From contig NZ_JAAALE010000003.1 of NCBI RefSeq assembly GCF_009905735.1, positions 186,001 through 250,000 on the forward strand: a stretch of DNA of 64,000 nt, given 5' to 3'. The stretch comes from Porphyrobacter sp. SLTP. Lineage in GTDB: Bacteria; Pseudomonadota; Alphaproteobacteria; Sphingomonadales; Sphingomonadaceae. A program made the position numbers and the translations under genes. Below, piece by piece: positions 1 to 9,077 of the stretch. Positions within the stretch are counted from its first letter, which is position 1. Every line of letters starts with the position of its first letter. The notes under the pieces were generated by a model, which was not told the DNA's origin, did not search any database, and saw nothing but the letters and a program-made list of their open reading frames with translations.

Positions 1-2
1 GC

Positions 3-77
3 AATCGCGGTGCGGCAGAGGCGCGCGTGGTGCAGGTGCGCGGCGGCGATACGCTCCCCGTGCCCGAACCGGTCTGA
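3..77 (+). CDS. C-terminal fragment of an unidentified protein
   Basis: These are the last 24 codons of a gene that begins before the window; it ends in TGA three bases before the ATG of the SDR gene. The visible residues end in VPEPV and carry no motif I can name. The close spacing suggests it is transcribed together with the SDR gene. The frame is set only by the absence of stops and the fit to the next start, so the call is modest. Confidence 0.5.
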   Translation, partial: NRGAAEARVVQVRGGDTLPVPEPV

Positions 78-80
78 GCC

Positions 81-806
81 ATGACCGGAGTGCTCGCAGG
101 AAAACGCGCGCTGGTGACCGGGGCGAGCAAGGGTCTGGGCCGCGCAATCTGTCATGCGCTGGTGGGCGAGGGCGCCCATGTGACCGGCATTGCCCGCCCC
201 TCGACCGAATTGGGCAGCCTGAGCGCGGAACTCGGTGATGCGTTCGAACCCTGGCCCTATGACGTCACCGGCGAGGAAGTGCTCGCCCGCATTGCCGCAG
301 CGCCTGCCTTCGATCTCCTCGTCAACAATGCCGGGACCAATCGCCCGCAGCCCTTTGTCGAGGTCACGGACGAGGCGCTCGATCTGATGCTCGACCTCAA
401 TGTCCGCAGCGCTTTCCGCATCGCCCGCGCGGCGGCGCGAAAGATGGAGCGCGGGGCGAGCATCATTCACATGACCAGCCAGATGGGCCATGTCGGATCG
501 CCGGGCCGGACGGTCTATTGCATGACCAAGCACGCGCTCGAAGGGCTGTCCAAGGCGATGGCCGTGGAACTCGCGCCCGCTGGCATCCGGGTCAACTGCA
601 TCGCGCCGACCTTCGTGAAAACGCCGCTGACGGAGAGCTTCTTCGCTGATCCCGCCTTTGCTGCCTTCGTTGACCGGATGATCCCGATGGGCGAACTTGC
701 CACGCCCGATCACATTGCGGCCGCCGTCGTCTATCTCGCGTCGCCAGCGGCGGCGATGATCACCGGGCATAGCCTGGTGATCGACGGCGGCTGGACCGCG
801 CAATAG
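81..806 (+). CDS. SDR family NAD(P)-dependent oxidoreductase
   Basis: This 241-residue protein is a classical short-chain dehydrogenase, a cytosolic NAD(P)-dependent alcohol/ketone oxidoreductase. The Rossmann glycine motif TGASKGLG lies at residues 13-20, NNAG at 82-85, and the catalytic set is S133, Y146 and K150 (YCMTK). The C-terminal TGHSLVIDGGW is the usual SDR end. Length is normal for the family. It follows an unidentified gene by 3 bases and precedes a SnoaL-domain gene by 24 bases, so the three look co-transcribed and probably belong to the catabolic region to the right. Its substrate cannot be read from the sequence. Confidence 0.93.
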   Translation: MTGVLAGKRALVTGASKGLGRAICHALVGEGAHVTGIARPSTELGSLSAELGDAFEPWPYDVTGEEVLARIAAAPAFDLLVNNAGTNRPQPFVEVTDEALDLMLDLNVRSAFRIARAAARKMERGASIIHMTSQMGHVGSPGRTVYCMTKHALEGLSKAMAVELAPAGIRVNCIAPTFVKTPLTESFFADPAFAAFVDRMIPMGELATPDHIAAAVVYLASPAAAMITGHSLVIDGGWTAQ

Positions 807-830
807 ACCCGATCCCGCAGGAGCCCGACA

Positions 831-1889
831 ATGCCCGAACCTGTCATGCGAGTGGCCACGACCGATATCACGGCGATGATGGCGCCCGGCTCGGAGCGAC
901 GTATGGCGCTGCCGGGCTTCGCTGACGAATTCGTCGATTTCCCGCACTACATTATCCGCATCACCGAACGCATCTGGCACGACCGTGACGTTGATCTGTG
1001 CCTGCAATGGTATTCGGAAGACTGCGCGATCCATACGCTGGCCGGGCCGATCACTGGCGCGCAGACGGTGGTCGACAACACCCGGGCGACGCTCGCCGCC
1101 TTTCCTGACCGGCGGCTCGACGGTGACAACGTGATCTGGTCGGATGAGGGGGAGGGCAGCTTCCTCTCCTCGCATCTCATCACGTCCAAGATGACCAACC
1201 TTGGGGACAGTGATTTTGGCCCTGCCACCGGCAAGCGGGTGCTGGTGCGCACCATCGCCGATTGCCTGTGCCGGGAAAACCGCATCGTCGAAGAATGGCT
1301 GGTGCGCGACAATCTGGCGCTGGTGGAGCAGCTCGGCTTCGATCCGCAGGCCGTGGCGGAGCGGCAGGCGGCGGCGGATGCGGCGCGTGGGCGCTCGCTG
1401 GTTGCAGTGCTGGCGCCCTATCATGCCGCGGCGCTCGCCGCGCCCGACGCCGTGCCGCAGTCTGATGCGGCGCAGGTCGCGGTGGGGTTGCTTCGCGCTG
1501 TCTGGCAGGAGGGAGATGATGGGAAGGCGCGCGCGCTCTCCGATTTCCGGCTGAATGCCTGGGTGCCGGGCGGGCGGTTCCTGTACGGCCCCGATCAGAT
1601 GGCCGAATTTGGCGCTCCGATCCGCGCCGCCTTTGGCCCCCGTGCGCGGCTCAGGATCGAGCATATCGCCGAAGTGCCCTATCTGGGCGAAGCGCGCGAT
1701 GTCGCGGTGCGCTGGTCGCTAGTGGGCTGGCACGAGGGCGAGGGGCGCTATGGCACCCCCACCGGCGCGCCTCTGCTGATCATGGCGGTGAGCCACTTCC
1801 GGGTGATCGGTGACCGCGTCCGTGAGGAAGTCACCATCTGGGACGATGTCGCCGTGCTGCGGCAGATTGCCGGCCACTCGGCCGGTTGA
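831..1889 (+). CDS. Protein with two SnoaL-like (NTF2-fold) domains
   Basis: The 352-residue product appears to contain two tandem NTF2/SnoaL-like folds, roughly residues 35-165 and 205-345. The first half has the pattern of SnoaL-type polyketide cyclases (WYSEDCAIHTLAG, then FPDRRLDGDNVIW, then GKRVLVRTIADCLCRENRIVEEW); the second repeats a weaker version ending in FRVIGDRVREEVTIWDDVAVL. Members are isomerases, cyclases, hydratases or small-ligand binders. A good AGGAG ribosome site sits 8 bases before the ATG. Clustering with an SDR, a TonB receptor and a HisD-family dehydrogenase suggests a role in handling a catabolic intermediate. The function is not predictable beyond the fold. Confidence 0.78.
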   Translation: MPEPVMRVATTDITAMMAPGSERRMALPGFADEFVDFPHYIIRITERIWHDRDVDLCLQWYSEDCAIHTLAGPITGAQTVVDNTRATLAAFPDRRLDGDNVIWSDEGEGSFLSSHLITSKMTNLGDSDFGPATGKRVLVRTIADCLCRENRIVEEWLVRDNLALVEQLGFDPQAVAERQAAADAARGRSLVAVLAPYHAAALAAPDAVPQSDAAQVAVGLLRAVWQEGDDGKARALSDFRLNAWVPGGRFLYGPDQMAEFGAPIRAAFGPRARLRIEHIAEVPYLGEARDVAVRWSLVGWHEGEGRYGTPTGAPLLIMAVSHFRVIGDRVREEVTIWDDVAVLRQIAGHSAG

Positions 1890-1904
1890 TCGCCTTGGGT
1901 CGAC

Positions 1905-1933
1905 AAAAAAGGGGCGGGAGTGACCCCGCCCCT
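1905..1933 (-). terminator. Intrinsic terminator of the TonB receptor gene
   Basis: A 9-bp GC-rich stem (1910-1918 paired with 1925-1933) closes a 6-base loop. On the minus strand it is followed at once by six T residues (the A-run at 1905-1910). It lies 29 bases past the receptor stop codon and also sits between convergent genes, so it may act weakly on the plus strand too. Confidence 0.85.
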
Positions 1934-1961
1934 CTTGCGACCCTGATGGGGTGGCTTTCGC

Positions 1962-4604
1962 TCAGAACCGGATACTGAGCAGCGCGCCCCACTGGCGCGG
2001 GGGTGCAAAGCTCGCCTGAAGCGCTCCACCGCCGCCCCATACGAAGCGGTTGATGGTCCGTTCGTCGGTGACGTTGTTCACGAAGGCCTGGATCGAAATG
2101 AAGTCGGTCGGCGCATAGGTCAGCCGCAGATCGACCTTCTGGAACGACGGTTGCTGTTCGAGCACCGAGTTGAACGGCTGGCCGAAGAAGCTGGACGAGA
2201 AGGTCATGATCGCAAACGGCGTCAGGGTGCCGAGCGAGCCGAGGTCGATATCGTACCCGGCGAACACCGCGCCGGTCCAATCGGGCGAGTGCGGGATCGA
2301 ATTGCCGCTGATATCACAGCCGAAGGCCGCAGCAGGCTGGCCGGTGCCGCCCGTGCCGGGGATCAGCCCGCAGTCATAACCCGGCGCAAACACCCGGCGC
2401 TGGCCTGCGGCTGCGATCTGCACGCCGTTGACGATGGTCGGCGCGGTTTGCGTCGCGTCAGTGACCAGAATGCTGGTGCCGAACGGGGCGGGCACTTGAT
2501 CATATTCAGTGTACTTTGCGTTGAGATAGGCCACGTTAGCGCCGATCTCGAGCCCCGTGACCGGGCGCCAGAGCAGCTCAGCCTCGGCCCCGTAGGCACG
2601 GGCGCGGCCGCTGTTTTCGATGATCGACAGCGTGGTGCCACCCTGCGGCACTTGCCGCTGTTCCTGCAAGCCACTGTAACGGTTGTAGAAGGCGGCAAGG
2701 TTGAGCTGCACGGTGTTGTCAAAGAAGCGGTTCTTCGAGCCGATTTCGTACGCCGTCACCTCTTCCGGATCGAAGGTTGGCTGCAACGCCGCCGGCCCCT
2801 GGCCCGAGTTGAATCCGCCTGACCGGAAGCCGGTCGAAACGCTGGCATAGAGCAGGTTGTCGGGCGTCACATCGTAATCGACCGCGAGCCGCCACGTCAC
2901 CTTGTCGAACTTGGCCGTATCGTAGGTCGCCCCGGTCAGCACGGTGGTGTTGGCGGCAAGGCACTGGAAGCCCGGGCGCGGCGGCGGGAAGGAGGTGTAG
3001 GTGCAATTGGTGGCAGCACCCTGCGCCCCGAAGGCGCTGTCCGGGATCGGCCCGGTGTTGAGCGTGATCTGCGTCCCCTGCGGCACCGGCGGCGTGCCCG
3101 CGGTAGGCAGCACCGCGTTGGCGTTGGCGAAGGCGAAATCCTTGGTGTCCTCGGTCCAGCGGATCCCGGCCGTGACCCGCAGATTGTCGACCACCTCGTA
3201 GGTTGCCTGCCCGTAGAAGGCGAGGCTTTCGGTCGTGGCGCGCTGTTCATCGAAGAACCCGCCGCCGTTTTGCGGCAGGGTGAGGTTGGGCGTCACATTG
3301 CGGATGATGCGCGGCAGCTGCTGGTTGATGAAGACGCCGGTCAGCTCGTCATGGAAGTAGTAGGCGCCCACCACCCAATCGAGCCGGCTGGTCGTGTCGC
3401 TCGAAAGCAGCTGGATTTCCTGGCTGAAGGTCTCGGCGCGGGTGTCCTGATAGTCGATCGCGATCTGGTTGCCGGAGAAGTCGGAATCCTGCGTCCGGAT
3501 CGCACCGAAATCGGTGTAGCCGGTGATCGACCGCAGCGTGATGCCGCCGAAGTCATAGGCGAGATTGGCGGTGATCGCCTTGTTTTCCAGATCAAGGATC
3601 GTCTTCTGATCGGTGTCGATCGTGTAGCCGTCACCCGGCGCGAACACCGGCACGCCGAGGTCGCTGGTCGCAGTTCCGCCCGGCAGCGCATCATTCACCC
3701 CGTCCCGGTTCCCGCCGCGGGTGTTGAGATTGAGCACCGGCGTGCCGTTGTACAGCTGCTGGCGCGAGCCGACATCGAAGTAGCTGCCGATAATCTTGTA
3801 GCCGAAGGCCGAACCGCCTGCGCCGCCGCGGGTCGAGTAATCGAGCTTGATCGCGGCGGAGAACTGGTCGTTCGGCTCCCACAGCACGGTGGCGCGCAGA
3901 TATTTGCTGTCATCGTCGAACAGATTGTTGCCAAGCGGATTGACGTTTTTCACCCACCCGTCGGACTTTTCCAGCGAACCGGCGACGCGGACGGCGAGCG
4001 TATCGCTGACCGGCAGGTTGACGAAGGCATCCGTGCGGAAGCGGCCATATTCGCCCACCGTGACATCCAGCCCGCCGAGCATTTCGCCGAGCACGGGCTG
4101 GGCCGTGGAGATGGCAATGTTGCCGCCGAAGGTGTTGCGCCCGTACAGCGTGCCCTGCGGCCCGCGCTGGACTTCCACCCGCTCCACATCGACAAAGCCG
4201 GCGGTCGCCTGCGTGGCGCGTGACTGGTAGACCCCGTCAATGAAGAAGCCGATCGTGGTGTCGCCGTTCACGCCGACGTTTTCGGTGCGGACCCCGCGGA
4301 TAGAGGGGCGCGCGTCCTGGCCCGAACGGCCGAACGTGAAGCCGGGGACAATCCCTTCCAGGCGGCCCACATCGGTGATGCCGCGTGCCAGCACCTGATC
4401 CGCGGTGAAGGCCGAGACCGAAATCGGCACATCCTGCAGGTTCTCTTCGCGGCGTTGCGAAGTGACGATGATTTCGTTGATGCCGCCCGTATCTGCAGCG
4501 GGTTCCGCGCCAGCGCCGCTATCCTGCGCATGAGCCGGCAACGCGACTCCCATCGCGATGATGCTGACGCCGACGGCAAAGGCGGATTTGAACTGACCGG
4601 CCAT
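1962..4604 (-). CDS. TonB-dependent outer-membrane receptor
   Basis: This 880-residue outer-membrane receptor would import a substrate using TonB/ExbBD energy. A signal peptide runs from MAGQFKSAF to the AHAQ-D cleavage region. A TonB-box-like stretch (INEIIVTSQRREENLQDVP) precedes the plug domain (about 60-180, with RVEVQRGPQGTLYGRN), followed by the 22-strand barrel ending in LLSIRF with the terminal aromatic residue. I chose ATG 4604 over the longer frame to 4730 because the signal peptide begins there and AGGGGGA precedes it. The receptor type (FecA/CirA-like, as in sphingomonad catabolic loci) and the divergent HisD-family operon suggest it takes up that operon's substrate. Confidence 0.95.
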   Translation of the reverse strand: MAGQFKSAFAVGVSIIAMGVALPAHAQDSGAGAEPAADTGGINEIIVTSQRREENLQDVPISVSAFTADQVLARGITDVGRLEGIVPGFTFGRSGQDARPSIRGVRTENVGVNGDTTIGFFIDGVYQSRATQATAGFVDVERVEVQRGPQGTLYGRNTFGGNIAISTAQPVLGEMLGGLDVTVGEYGRFRTDAFVNLPVSDTLAVRVAGSLEKSDGWVKNVNPLGNNLFDDDSKYLRATVLWEPNDQFSAAIKLDYSTRGGAGGSAFGYKIIGSYFDVGSRQQLYNGTPVLNLNTRGGNRDGVNDALPGGTATSDLGVPVFAPGDGYTIDTDQKTILDLENKAITANLAYDFGGITLRSITGYTDFGAIRTQDSDFSGNQIAIDYQDTRAETFSQEIQLLSSDTTSRLDWVVGAYYFHDELTGVFINQQLPRIIRNVTPNLTLPQNGGGFFDEQRATTESLAFYGQATYEVVDNLRVTAGIRWTEDTKDFAFANANAVLPTAGTPPVPQGTQITLNTGPIPDSAFGAQGAATNCTYTSFPPPRPGFQCLAANTTVLTGATYDTAKFDKVTWRLAVDYDVTPDNLLYASVSTGFRSGGFNSGQGPAALQPTFDPEEVTAYEIGSKNRFFDNTVQLNLAAFYNRYSGLQEQRQVPQGGTTLSIIENSGRARAYGAEAELLWRPVTGLEIGANVAYLNAKYTEYDQVPAPFGTSILVTDATQTAPTIVNGVQIAAAGQRRVFAPGYDCGLIPGTGGTGQPAAAFGCDISGNSIPHSPDWTGAVFAGYDIDLGSLGTLTPFAIMTFSSSFFGQPFNSVLEQQPSFQKVDLRLTYAPTDFISIQAFVNNVTDERTINRFVWGGGGALQASFAPPRQWGALLSIRF

Positions 4605-4859
4605 GTGGTTTCCCCCTGAAATTGCGGTGCAGACTCCAGAAATGCCATTTTTGACTTCGGATGCAACATGAATCGTACACGGCTGGGGAAGTTGACGTAC
4701 ATCAATTTCGCATTGTTGCAGAAATGCCATGCAAACCCTGCCTTAGTGAACGAAAATCGCACCTTTTGATGTCGTGACCTTATTGCATCCGAAGTCACAT
4801 CCTTATACCATCGCGTGAAATCGCAGCGGCCCGGCGCCCTGCGTGTGGGAGAGAGTGAC
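4605..4859. promoter_or_regulatory. Divergent regulatory region with paired repeats
   Basis: This gap separates the TonB receptor from the HisD-family operon and must hold both promoters. It contains a 12-bp direct repeat CAGAAATGCCAT (4637-4648 and 4719-4730). A 15-bp element TGACTTCGGATGCAA (4652-4666) recurs as an exact reverse complement at 4783-4797. An imperfect palindrome TTGACGTACATCAA lies at 4692-4705. Such a density of repeats is not expected by chance in 255 bases and suggests operators, plausibly for the LacI-family regulator at 6127-7170. I could not assign a convincing -35/-10 pair on either strand. Confidence 0.6.
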
Positions 4860-6149
4860 GTGGCACGATACCTCAAGACCGGCATCACCGAAGATGCTGC
4901 CGCCGAAGCCGATACGCAGGTCCGCGCAACGGTCGAGGTGATCATTGCTGACATCAAGGCGCGGGGCGATGACGCGATGCGCGACTGGTCGGCCAAGTTC
5001 GACAATTGGAACCCTGCCGACTTCCGCCTGTCCGATGCCGACATCGAGGCCGCCTATGCCGAACTGGCCCCGCAGGTGATCGAGGATATCCGCTTCGCGC
5101 AGGCGCAGGTGCGCAATTTCGCCCAGATCCAGCGCGACGCCCTGAAGGATGTCGAGGTCGAAACGCTGCCCGGCGTGGTGCTGGGCCATCGCAACATTCC
5201 GGTCAATTCGGTCGGCTGCTATGTCCCCGGCGGCAAATATCCGCTGGTCGCTTCGGCGCATATGAGCGTGGTCACCGCCAAGGTTGCGGGCGTGAAGCGC
5301 ATCGTTTCGGTCGCTCCGCCGTATCAGGGCAAGCCCAACCCCGCGATTGTCGTGGCCATGCACATGGCGGGCGCGGACGAGATCTATTGCGTCGGCGGGG
5401 TGCAGGCGGTGGCCGCCATGGCGCTTGGCACAGAGACCATCGCGCCGGTCGACATGATCGTCGGCCCGGGCAATGCCTATGTCGCCGAAGCCAAGCGCCA
5501 GCTGTTCGGCAAGATCGGGATCGATCTGCTCGCCGGACCGACCGAGACGCTAGTGATCGCTGATGACACCGTTGATGGCGAACTCTGCGCCGCCGACCTG
5601 CTGGGGCAGGCCGAACACGGGCCCAATTCTCCGGCGGTGCTGCTCACCAATTCCGAGACCCTCGCCCGCGAAACCATGGCCGAAATCGAGCGTCAGCTCA
5701 CCATCCTCCCCACCGCGCCGATCGCTGCCAAGGCCTGGGCCGATTACGGGCAGGTGATCGTCGCCGACAGCTATGAGGAAATGGTCGAAATCGCCGACCA
5801 GATCGCGTCCGAACATGTGCAGGTGATGACCCGCGATCCCGATTACTTCCTCCAGCACATGACCAATTACGGCGCGCTGTTCCTCGGTGAGCGGACCAAC
5901 GTGTCTTACGGCGACAAGGTGATCGGCACCAACCACACCCTGCCCACGCGCGGCAATGCCCGCTTCACCGGGGGCCTGTGGGTTGGCAAGTTCATCAAGA
6001 CGTGTACCTATCAACGCGTGCTGACCGACGCGGCGAGCGCGATGGTGGGGGAATATTGTTCGCGCCTGTGCGCCATCGAAGGCTTTGCCGGGCACAAGGA
6101 ACAGGCCGACATCCGGGTGAGACGATATGCCAAAGAAGAAGCTGTCTGA
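4860..6149 (+). CDS. Histidinol dehydrogenase family NAD-dependent dehydrogenase (catabolic paralogue)
   Basis: The 429-residue protein belongs to the HisD family, which oxidises an alcohol to an acid in two NAD-linked steps with a Zn ion. Expected Zn ligands are Q250, H253, D352 and H412, and the catalytic pair is E318-H319. GPGN is at 202-205. It differs from biosynthetic HisD: EHVQVM replaces the usual EHLEL and the tail has [18 protein letters not shown], as in HpsN-like paralogues (HpsN oxidises sulfopropanediol). No other his gene is near. GTG 4860 is preferred over GTG 4815 because GGGAGAG sits just upstream. It overlaps the LacI gene by 23 bases, so a catabolic role is likely. Confidence 0.88.
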   Translation: MARYLKTGITEDAAAEADTQVRATVEVIIADIKARGDDAMRDWSAKFDNWNPADFRLSDADIEAAYAELAPQVIEDIRFAQAQVRNFAQIQRDALKDVEVETLPGVVLGHRNIPVNSVGCYVPGGKYPLVASAHMSVVTAKVAGVKRIVSVAPPYQGKPNPAIVVAMHMAGADEIYCVGGVQAVAAMALGTETIAPVDMIVGPGNAYVAEAKRQLFGKIGIDLLAGPTETLVIADDTVDGELCAADLLGQAEHGPNSPAVLLTNSETLARETMAEIERQLTILPTAPIAAKAWADYGQVIVADSYEEMVEIADQIASEHVQVMTRDPDYFLQHMTNYGALFLGERTNVSYGDKVIGTNHTLPTRGNARFTGGLWVGKFIKTCTYQRVLTDAASAMVGEYCSRLCAIEGFAGHKEQADIRVRRYAKEEAV

Positions 6150-7170
6150 GGCTGTGCCGGGAGGTGGGCCAGGCGGCTCGGGCGCAACGTCCTATGATGT
6201 CGCCGAGCTGGCCGGAGTATCGCAATCGGCGGTCAGCCGTGCGTTCCGCAAGGGCGCATCCATCGCGCCCAAGACCCGCGAGAAGATCATGCGCGCGGCC
6301 AAGCAATTGGGCTATCAGCCCAACGCCTTCGCGCGCGGGCTCATCACCCGGCGCACCAATCTGGTGGCGGTGGTAATCTCCAACCTCACCAACCTCTATT
6401 ACCCCGAAGTGCTGGCCGAGCTGACCCAGCGTCTCTCCGCCGTCGGGCACCGTGTGCTGTTGTTCAGCCTCGCCTCCGAATCTGACATCGACGAGATGCT
6501 GGGCCTTATCTGGCCCTACCGGGTTGACGGCGCGATCATCGCCGCGCGGCTTAAGGACGATCAGATCCGCCAGTTCAATGATCGCGGCATCCCGATCATC
6601 CTCTACAACCGCGTCGGCGAGGCCGAGCCTGCCGCCAGCGTCGCCTGCGACAGTGCGGCGGGAACGCGCGAGCTCATCAAGGGACTGCTTGCTGCCGGGC
6701 ACCAGCGGTTCGGCATCATCGCCGGGCCGGAAGACAGCTATGTCGGCGAGGAACGCCTCGAATCCGCGCGGCGGCATCTGGCAGCGGCAGGGATCGAACC
6801 GTTCCTGTATCGCGGCGGGTTCGATTATCGCTCGGGCGAAGAGGGTCTGCGGGCACTGATGGAGCAAGCGGGCGGGACACTCGACGCGGTGATCGCCACC
6901 AATGACGCGATGGCGATGGGCGCGATCGATTGCGCGCGCAGCACCTATGATCTAGCAATCCCCGGCCAGATCTCGATCGTCGGCTTCGACGGCGTCGGTC
7001 CGGCAACCTGGGGTGGATACCAGCTCACCACCATTCGCCAGCCGGTGCGGCGCATGGCGCAGGCGGCGGTCGACATGCTGATCGAACGGATCGAGCAGCC
7101 CGGCATGATCCCCGAACAGCGCTTGTTCGGCGGAGAATTGCTGCCCGGCCGCTCGGCGCGGTTGGGATGA
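6127..7170 (+). CDS. LacI family transcriptional regulator
   Basis: This 347-residue cytosolic repressor has an N-terminal LacI helix-turn-helix at about residues 22-42 ([19 protein letters not shown]), a hinge ([16 protein letters not shown]) and a periplasmic-binding-like sensor domain to the end. A glycine-rich tail of about 20 residues precedes the HTH, which is longer than usual. It lies inside the operon, overlapping the dehydrogenase before it and the hydrolase after it (ATGA), so it is probably autoregulated. The repeats at 4605-4859 are its likely operators. Its inducer is presumably the substrate or first intermediate of this pathway, which is unknown. Confidence 0.94.
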   Translation: MPKKKLSEAVPGGGPGGSGATSYDVAELAGVSQSAVSRAFRKGASIAPKTREKIMRAAKQLGYQPNAFARGLITRRTNLVAVVISNLTNLYYPEVLAELTQRLSAVGHRVLLFSLASESDIDEMLGLIWPYRVDGAIIAARLKDDQIRQFNDRGIPIILYNRVGEAEPAASVACDSAAGTRELIKGLLAAGHQRFGIIAGPEDSYVGEERLESARRHLAAAGIEPFLYRGGFDYRSGEEGLRALMEQAGGTLDAVIATNDAMAMGAIDCARSTYDLAIPGQISIVGFDGVGPATWGGYQLTTIRQPVRRMAQAAVDMLIERIEQPGMIPEQRLFGGELLPGRSARLG

Positions 7171-7937
7171 CAGTCGCGCCGCTCCCGCTGCTGATCCCCG
7201 GCAACATGTGCGATGCGCGGCTGTGGGACGGGGCTGACGGGGCGATCCGCACAGCGCTTGCTGCGGCGACGGGGCGTGCGGCGGCGGATGCCGATACCAC
7301 GCAGGACGACACCATCGCCGCCATGGCCGCCCGGGCGCTGGCGGCGACTGACGGGCCGCTCGTCCCTGTCGGCTTTTCGATGGGTGCGATTGTTGCGGTG
7401 GAGATGGCGGTCCAAGCCCCCGAGCGGATCGCGGGCCTCGCCCTGATCGGGTACAACGCCACCGCCGATCTTCCGGAGCGCGCGGCGCATCGTCCCGTCC
7501 AGCAGGCGGAAGTGCGCGGCGGCGGGCTGGAGCGGGTGCTGACCGAGGAGCTCAAGCCCAACTACCTCGCGCCCGCCAACCGCACGGACACGACCCTGCT
7601 ACGACTGCTCTACGACATGGGGATGACCCTGGGATCGGACGTCTTCATCCGCCAGAGCGAGGCGTTGCGGCTGCGGGCTGATCGGGTCGCAGCCCTGACC
7701 CGGATCACCTGCCCGGTGTTCCTGATGGGCGGCAGCGAAGACGCGCTGTGCCCGCCCGCATGGCATCACCGCTGGCAAGGGCTGATACCCGATGCCCAAC
7801 TGCATATCGAACCAGCCGGCCACATGGTCCCGCTCGAAGCGCCCCTGGCGCTCGCCCACAAGCTCAAGCCGTGGCTTGCCACGCTGACCGCAGCCCCATC
7901 AGAGGAACGCCCCGCGCCATGTCCGACCGTATCCTGA
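7167..7937 (+). CDS. Alpha/beta fold hydrolase
   Basis: The 256-residue protein has an alpha/beta hydrolase layout: PGNMCDARLW near the N-terminus, the nucleophile elbow GFSMGA with S71, an acid in MGGSEDALCPP, and the histidine in AGHMVPLE. It has no signal peptide, so it should act in the cytosol on an ester, thioester or C-C bond of a pathway intermediate. Its ATG overlaps the LacI stop (ATGA) and its 3' end overlaps the next gene by 19 bases, so translation is coupled. The substrate is not predictable. Confidence 0.88.
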   Translation: MTVAPLPLLIPGNMCDARLWDGADGAIRTALAAATGRAAADADTTQDDTIAAMAARALAATDGPLVPVGFSMGAIVAVEMAVQAPERIAGLALIGYNATADLPERAAHRPVQQAEVRGGGLERVLTEELKPNYLAPANRTDTTLLRLLYDMGMTLGSDVFIRQSEALRLRADRVAALTRITCPVFLMGGSEDALCPPAWHHRWQGLIPDAQLHIEPAGHMVPLEAPLALAHKLKPWLATLTAAPSEERPAPCPTVS

Positions 7938-9073
7938 CCACGCATGTCGGCTCGCTCCCGCGATCGGCTGACGTCACCGACCTCGTCTTCGCGCAGGAAC
8001 GTGGTGAGGCCGTCGACCTTGCGCAGTTCGATGCGGTGATCGGTGCGGCGGTGGACGAGGTGGTGGCGCGGCAGGTCGCGGCAGGGATCGACCTCGTTTC
8101 GGACGGCGAGATGTCGAAGATCAGCTATGCCACCTACATCAAGGACCGCATCACCGGCTTTGATGGCGACAGCCCGCGCACGCCGCCCAAGGACTTGGAG
8201 ATGTTCCCGAGCTTCCTCGAACGGCAGGCCAAGGGCGGCGGCACGCCCACCTATCGCCGCCCCAAATGCGTGGGGCCAATCACGGTCAAATCGATGGAGC
8301 CGCTGGAGGCTGACCTCGCTCACATGGCCGCCGCTATGGCAGCGCACCAGCCCGTCGGCGGCTTCATGAACAGCGCTTCGCCCGGCGTGATCGCGCTGTT
8401 CCAGCCGAACGAGCACTACCCCACGCAAGACGCCTATCTTGAGGCATTGGCCGAGGCGATGCGGCCCGAATATGAGGCCATCGTCGCAGCGGGTCTGTTG
8501 CTGCAACTCGACAGCCCCGACCTCGGGCTCGGGCGACACATGATGTACAAGGATCGCTCGGACGCGGAATATCTGCGCCTCATCGGCGGCCATGTGGAGG
8601 CGCTGAACCACGCCCTGCGCAATGTGCCCGCAGACCGCGTGCGGATGCATGTGTGCTGGGGCAATTACGAAGGCCCGCATTGCTGCGATGTCGAAATGGG
8701 GGTGATCCTGCCCACCCTGATGCAGGCCAAGCCCGCAGGTCTGCTGTTCGAAACCAGCAACCCGCGCCATCAGGCCGACTGGACCTATTTCGCCGAAATG
8801 GCCGCCCTCATCCCCGAGGACAAAATCCTTATCCCCGGCGTGATCGACAGCACCACCAACTTCATCGAACACCCCCGCGTCGTCGCCGAGCGGATCGAGC
8901 GCTATGCCAACATCATCGGGCGCGAGCGGGTAATCGCAGGGACGGACTGCGGCTTTTCGACCTTCGCAGGCTTCGGCGTGGTCGATCCCACCATCGTCTG
9001 GGCCAAGCTCAAGACCCTGGCCGAAGGCGCGGCGCTGGCGAGCGAGCGGCTGTGGCGCGGCGTGGCGGCGTAA
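7919..9073 (+). CDS. Cobalamin-independent methionine synthase C-terminal-like protein
   Basis: This 384-residue protein matches only the C-terminal catalytic half of MetE (UROD/MetE-like barrel). It starts LTTHVGSLPR. The Zn ligands expected for MetE are visible as H244-x-C246 and C344 (GTDCGF), with a nearby acidic residue in CDVEMG. True MetE is about 750 residues and carries an N-terminal folate half that is absent. Such short homologues include methyltransferases and the CoM-using epoxyalkane transferase type, so a thiol or methyl transfer to or from an intermediate is plausible. I chose ATG 7919 because the homology begins there and GAGGA lies upstream. Confidence 0.88.
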   Translation: MSDRILTTHVGSLPRSADVTDLVFAQERGEAVDLAQFDAVIGAAVDEVVARQVAAGIDLVSDGEMSKISYATYIKDRITGFDGDSPRTPPKDLEMFPSFLERQAKGGGTPTYRRPKCVGPITVKSMEPLEADLAHMAAAMAAHQPVGGFMNSASPGVIALFQPNEHYPTQDAYLEALAEAMRPEYEAIVAAGLLLQLDSPDLGLGRHMMYKDRSDAEYLRLIGGHVEALNHALRNVPADRVRMHVCWGNYEGPHCCDVEMGVILPTLMQAKPAGLLFETSNPRHQADWTYFAEMAALIPEDKILIPGVIDSTTNFIEHPRVVAERIERYANIIGRERVIAGTDCGFSTFAGFGVVDPTIVWAKLKTLAEGAALASERLWRGVAA

Positions 9074-9077
9074 GCGG

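Noticed and set aside
4860..6149. Assignment as biosynthetic hisD
   Set aside because: No other his genes, catabolic neighbours and HpsN-like segments argue against it.
7919..9073. Assignment as metE
   Set aside because: Only the C-terminal half is present and the context is catabolic.
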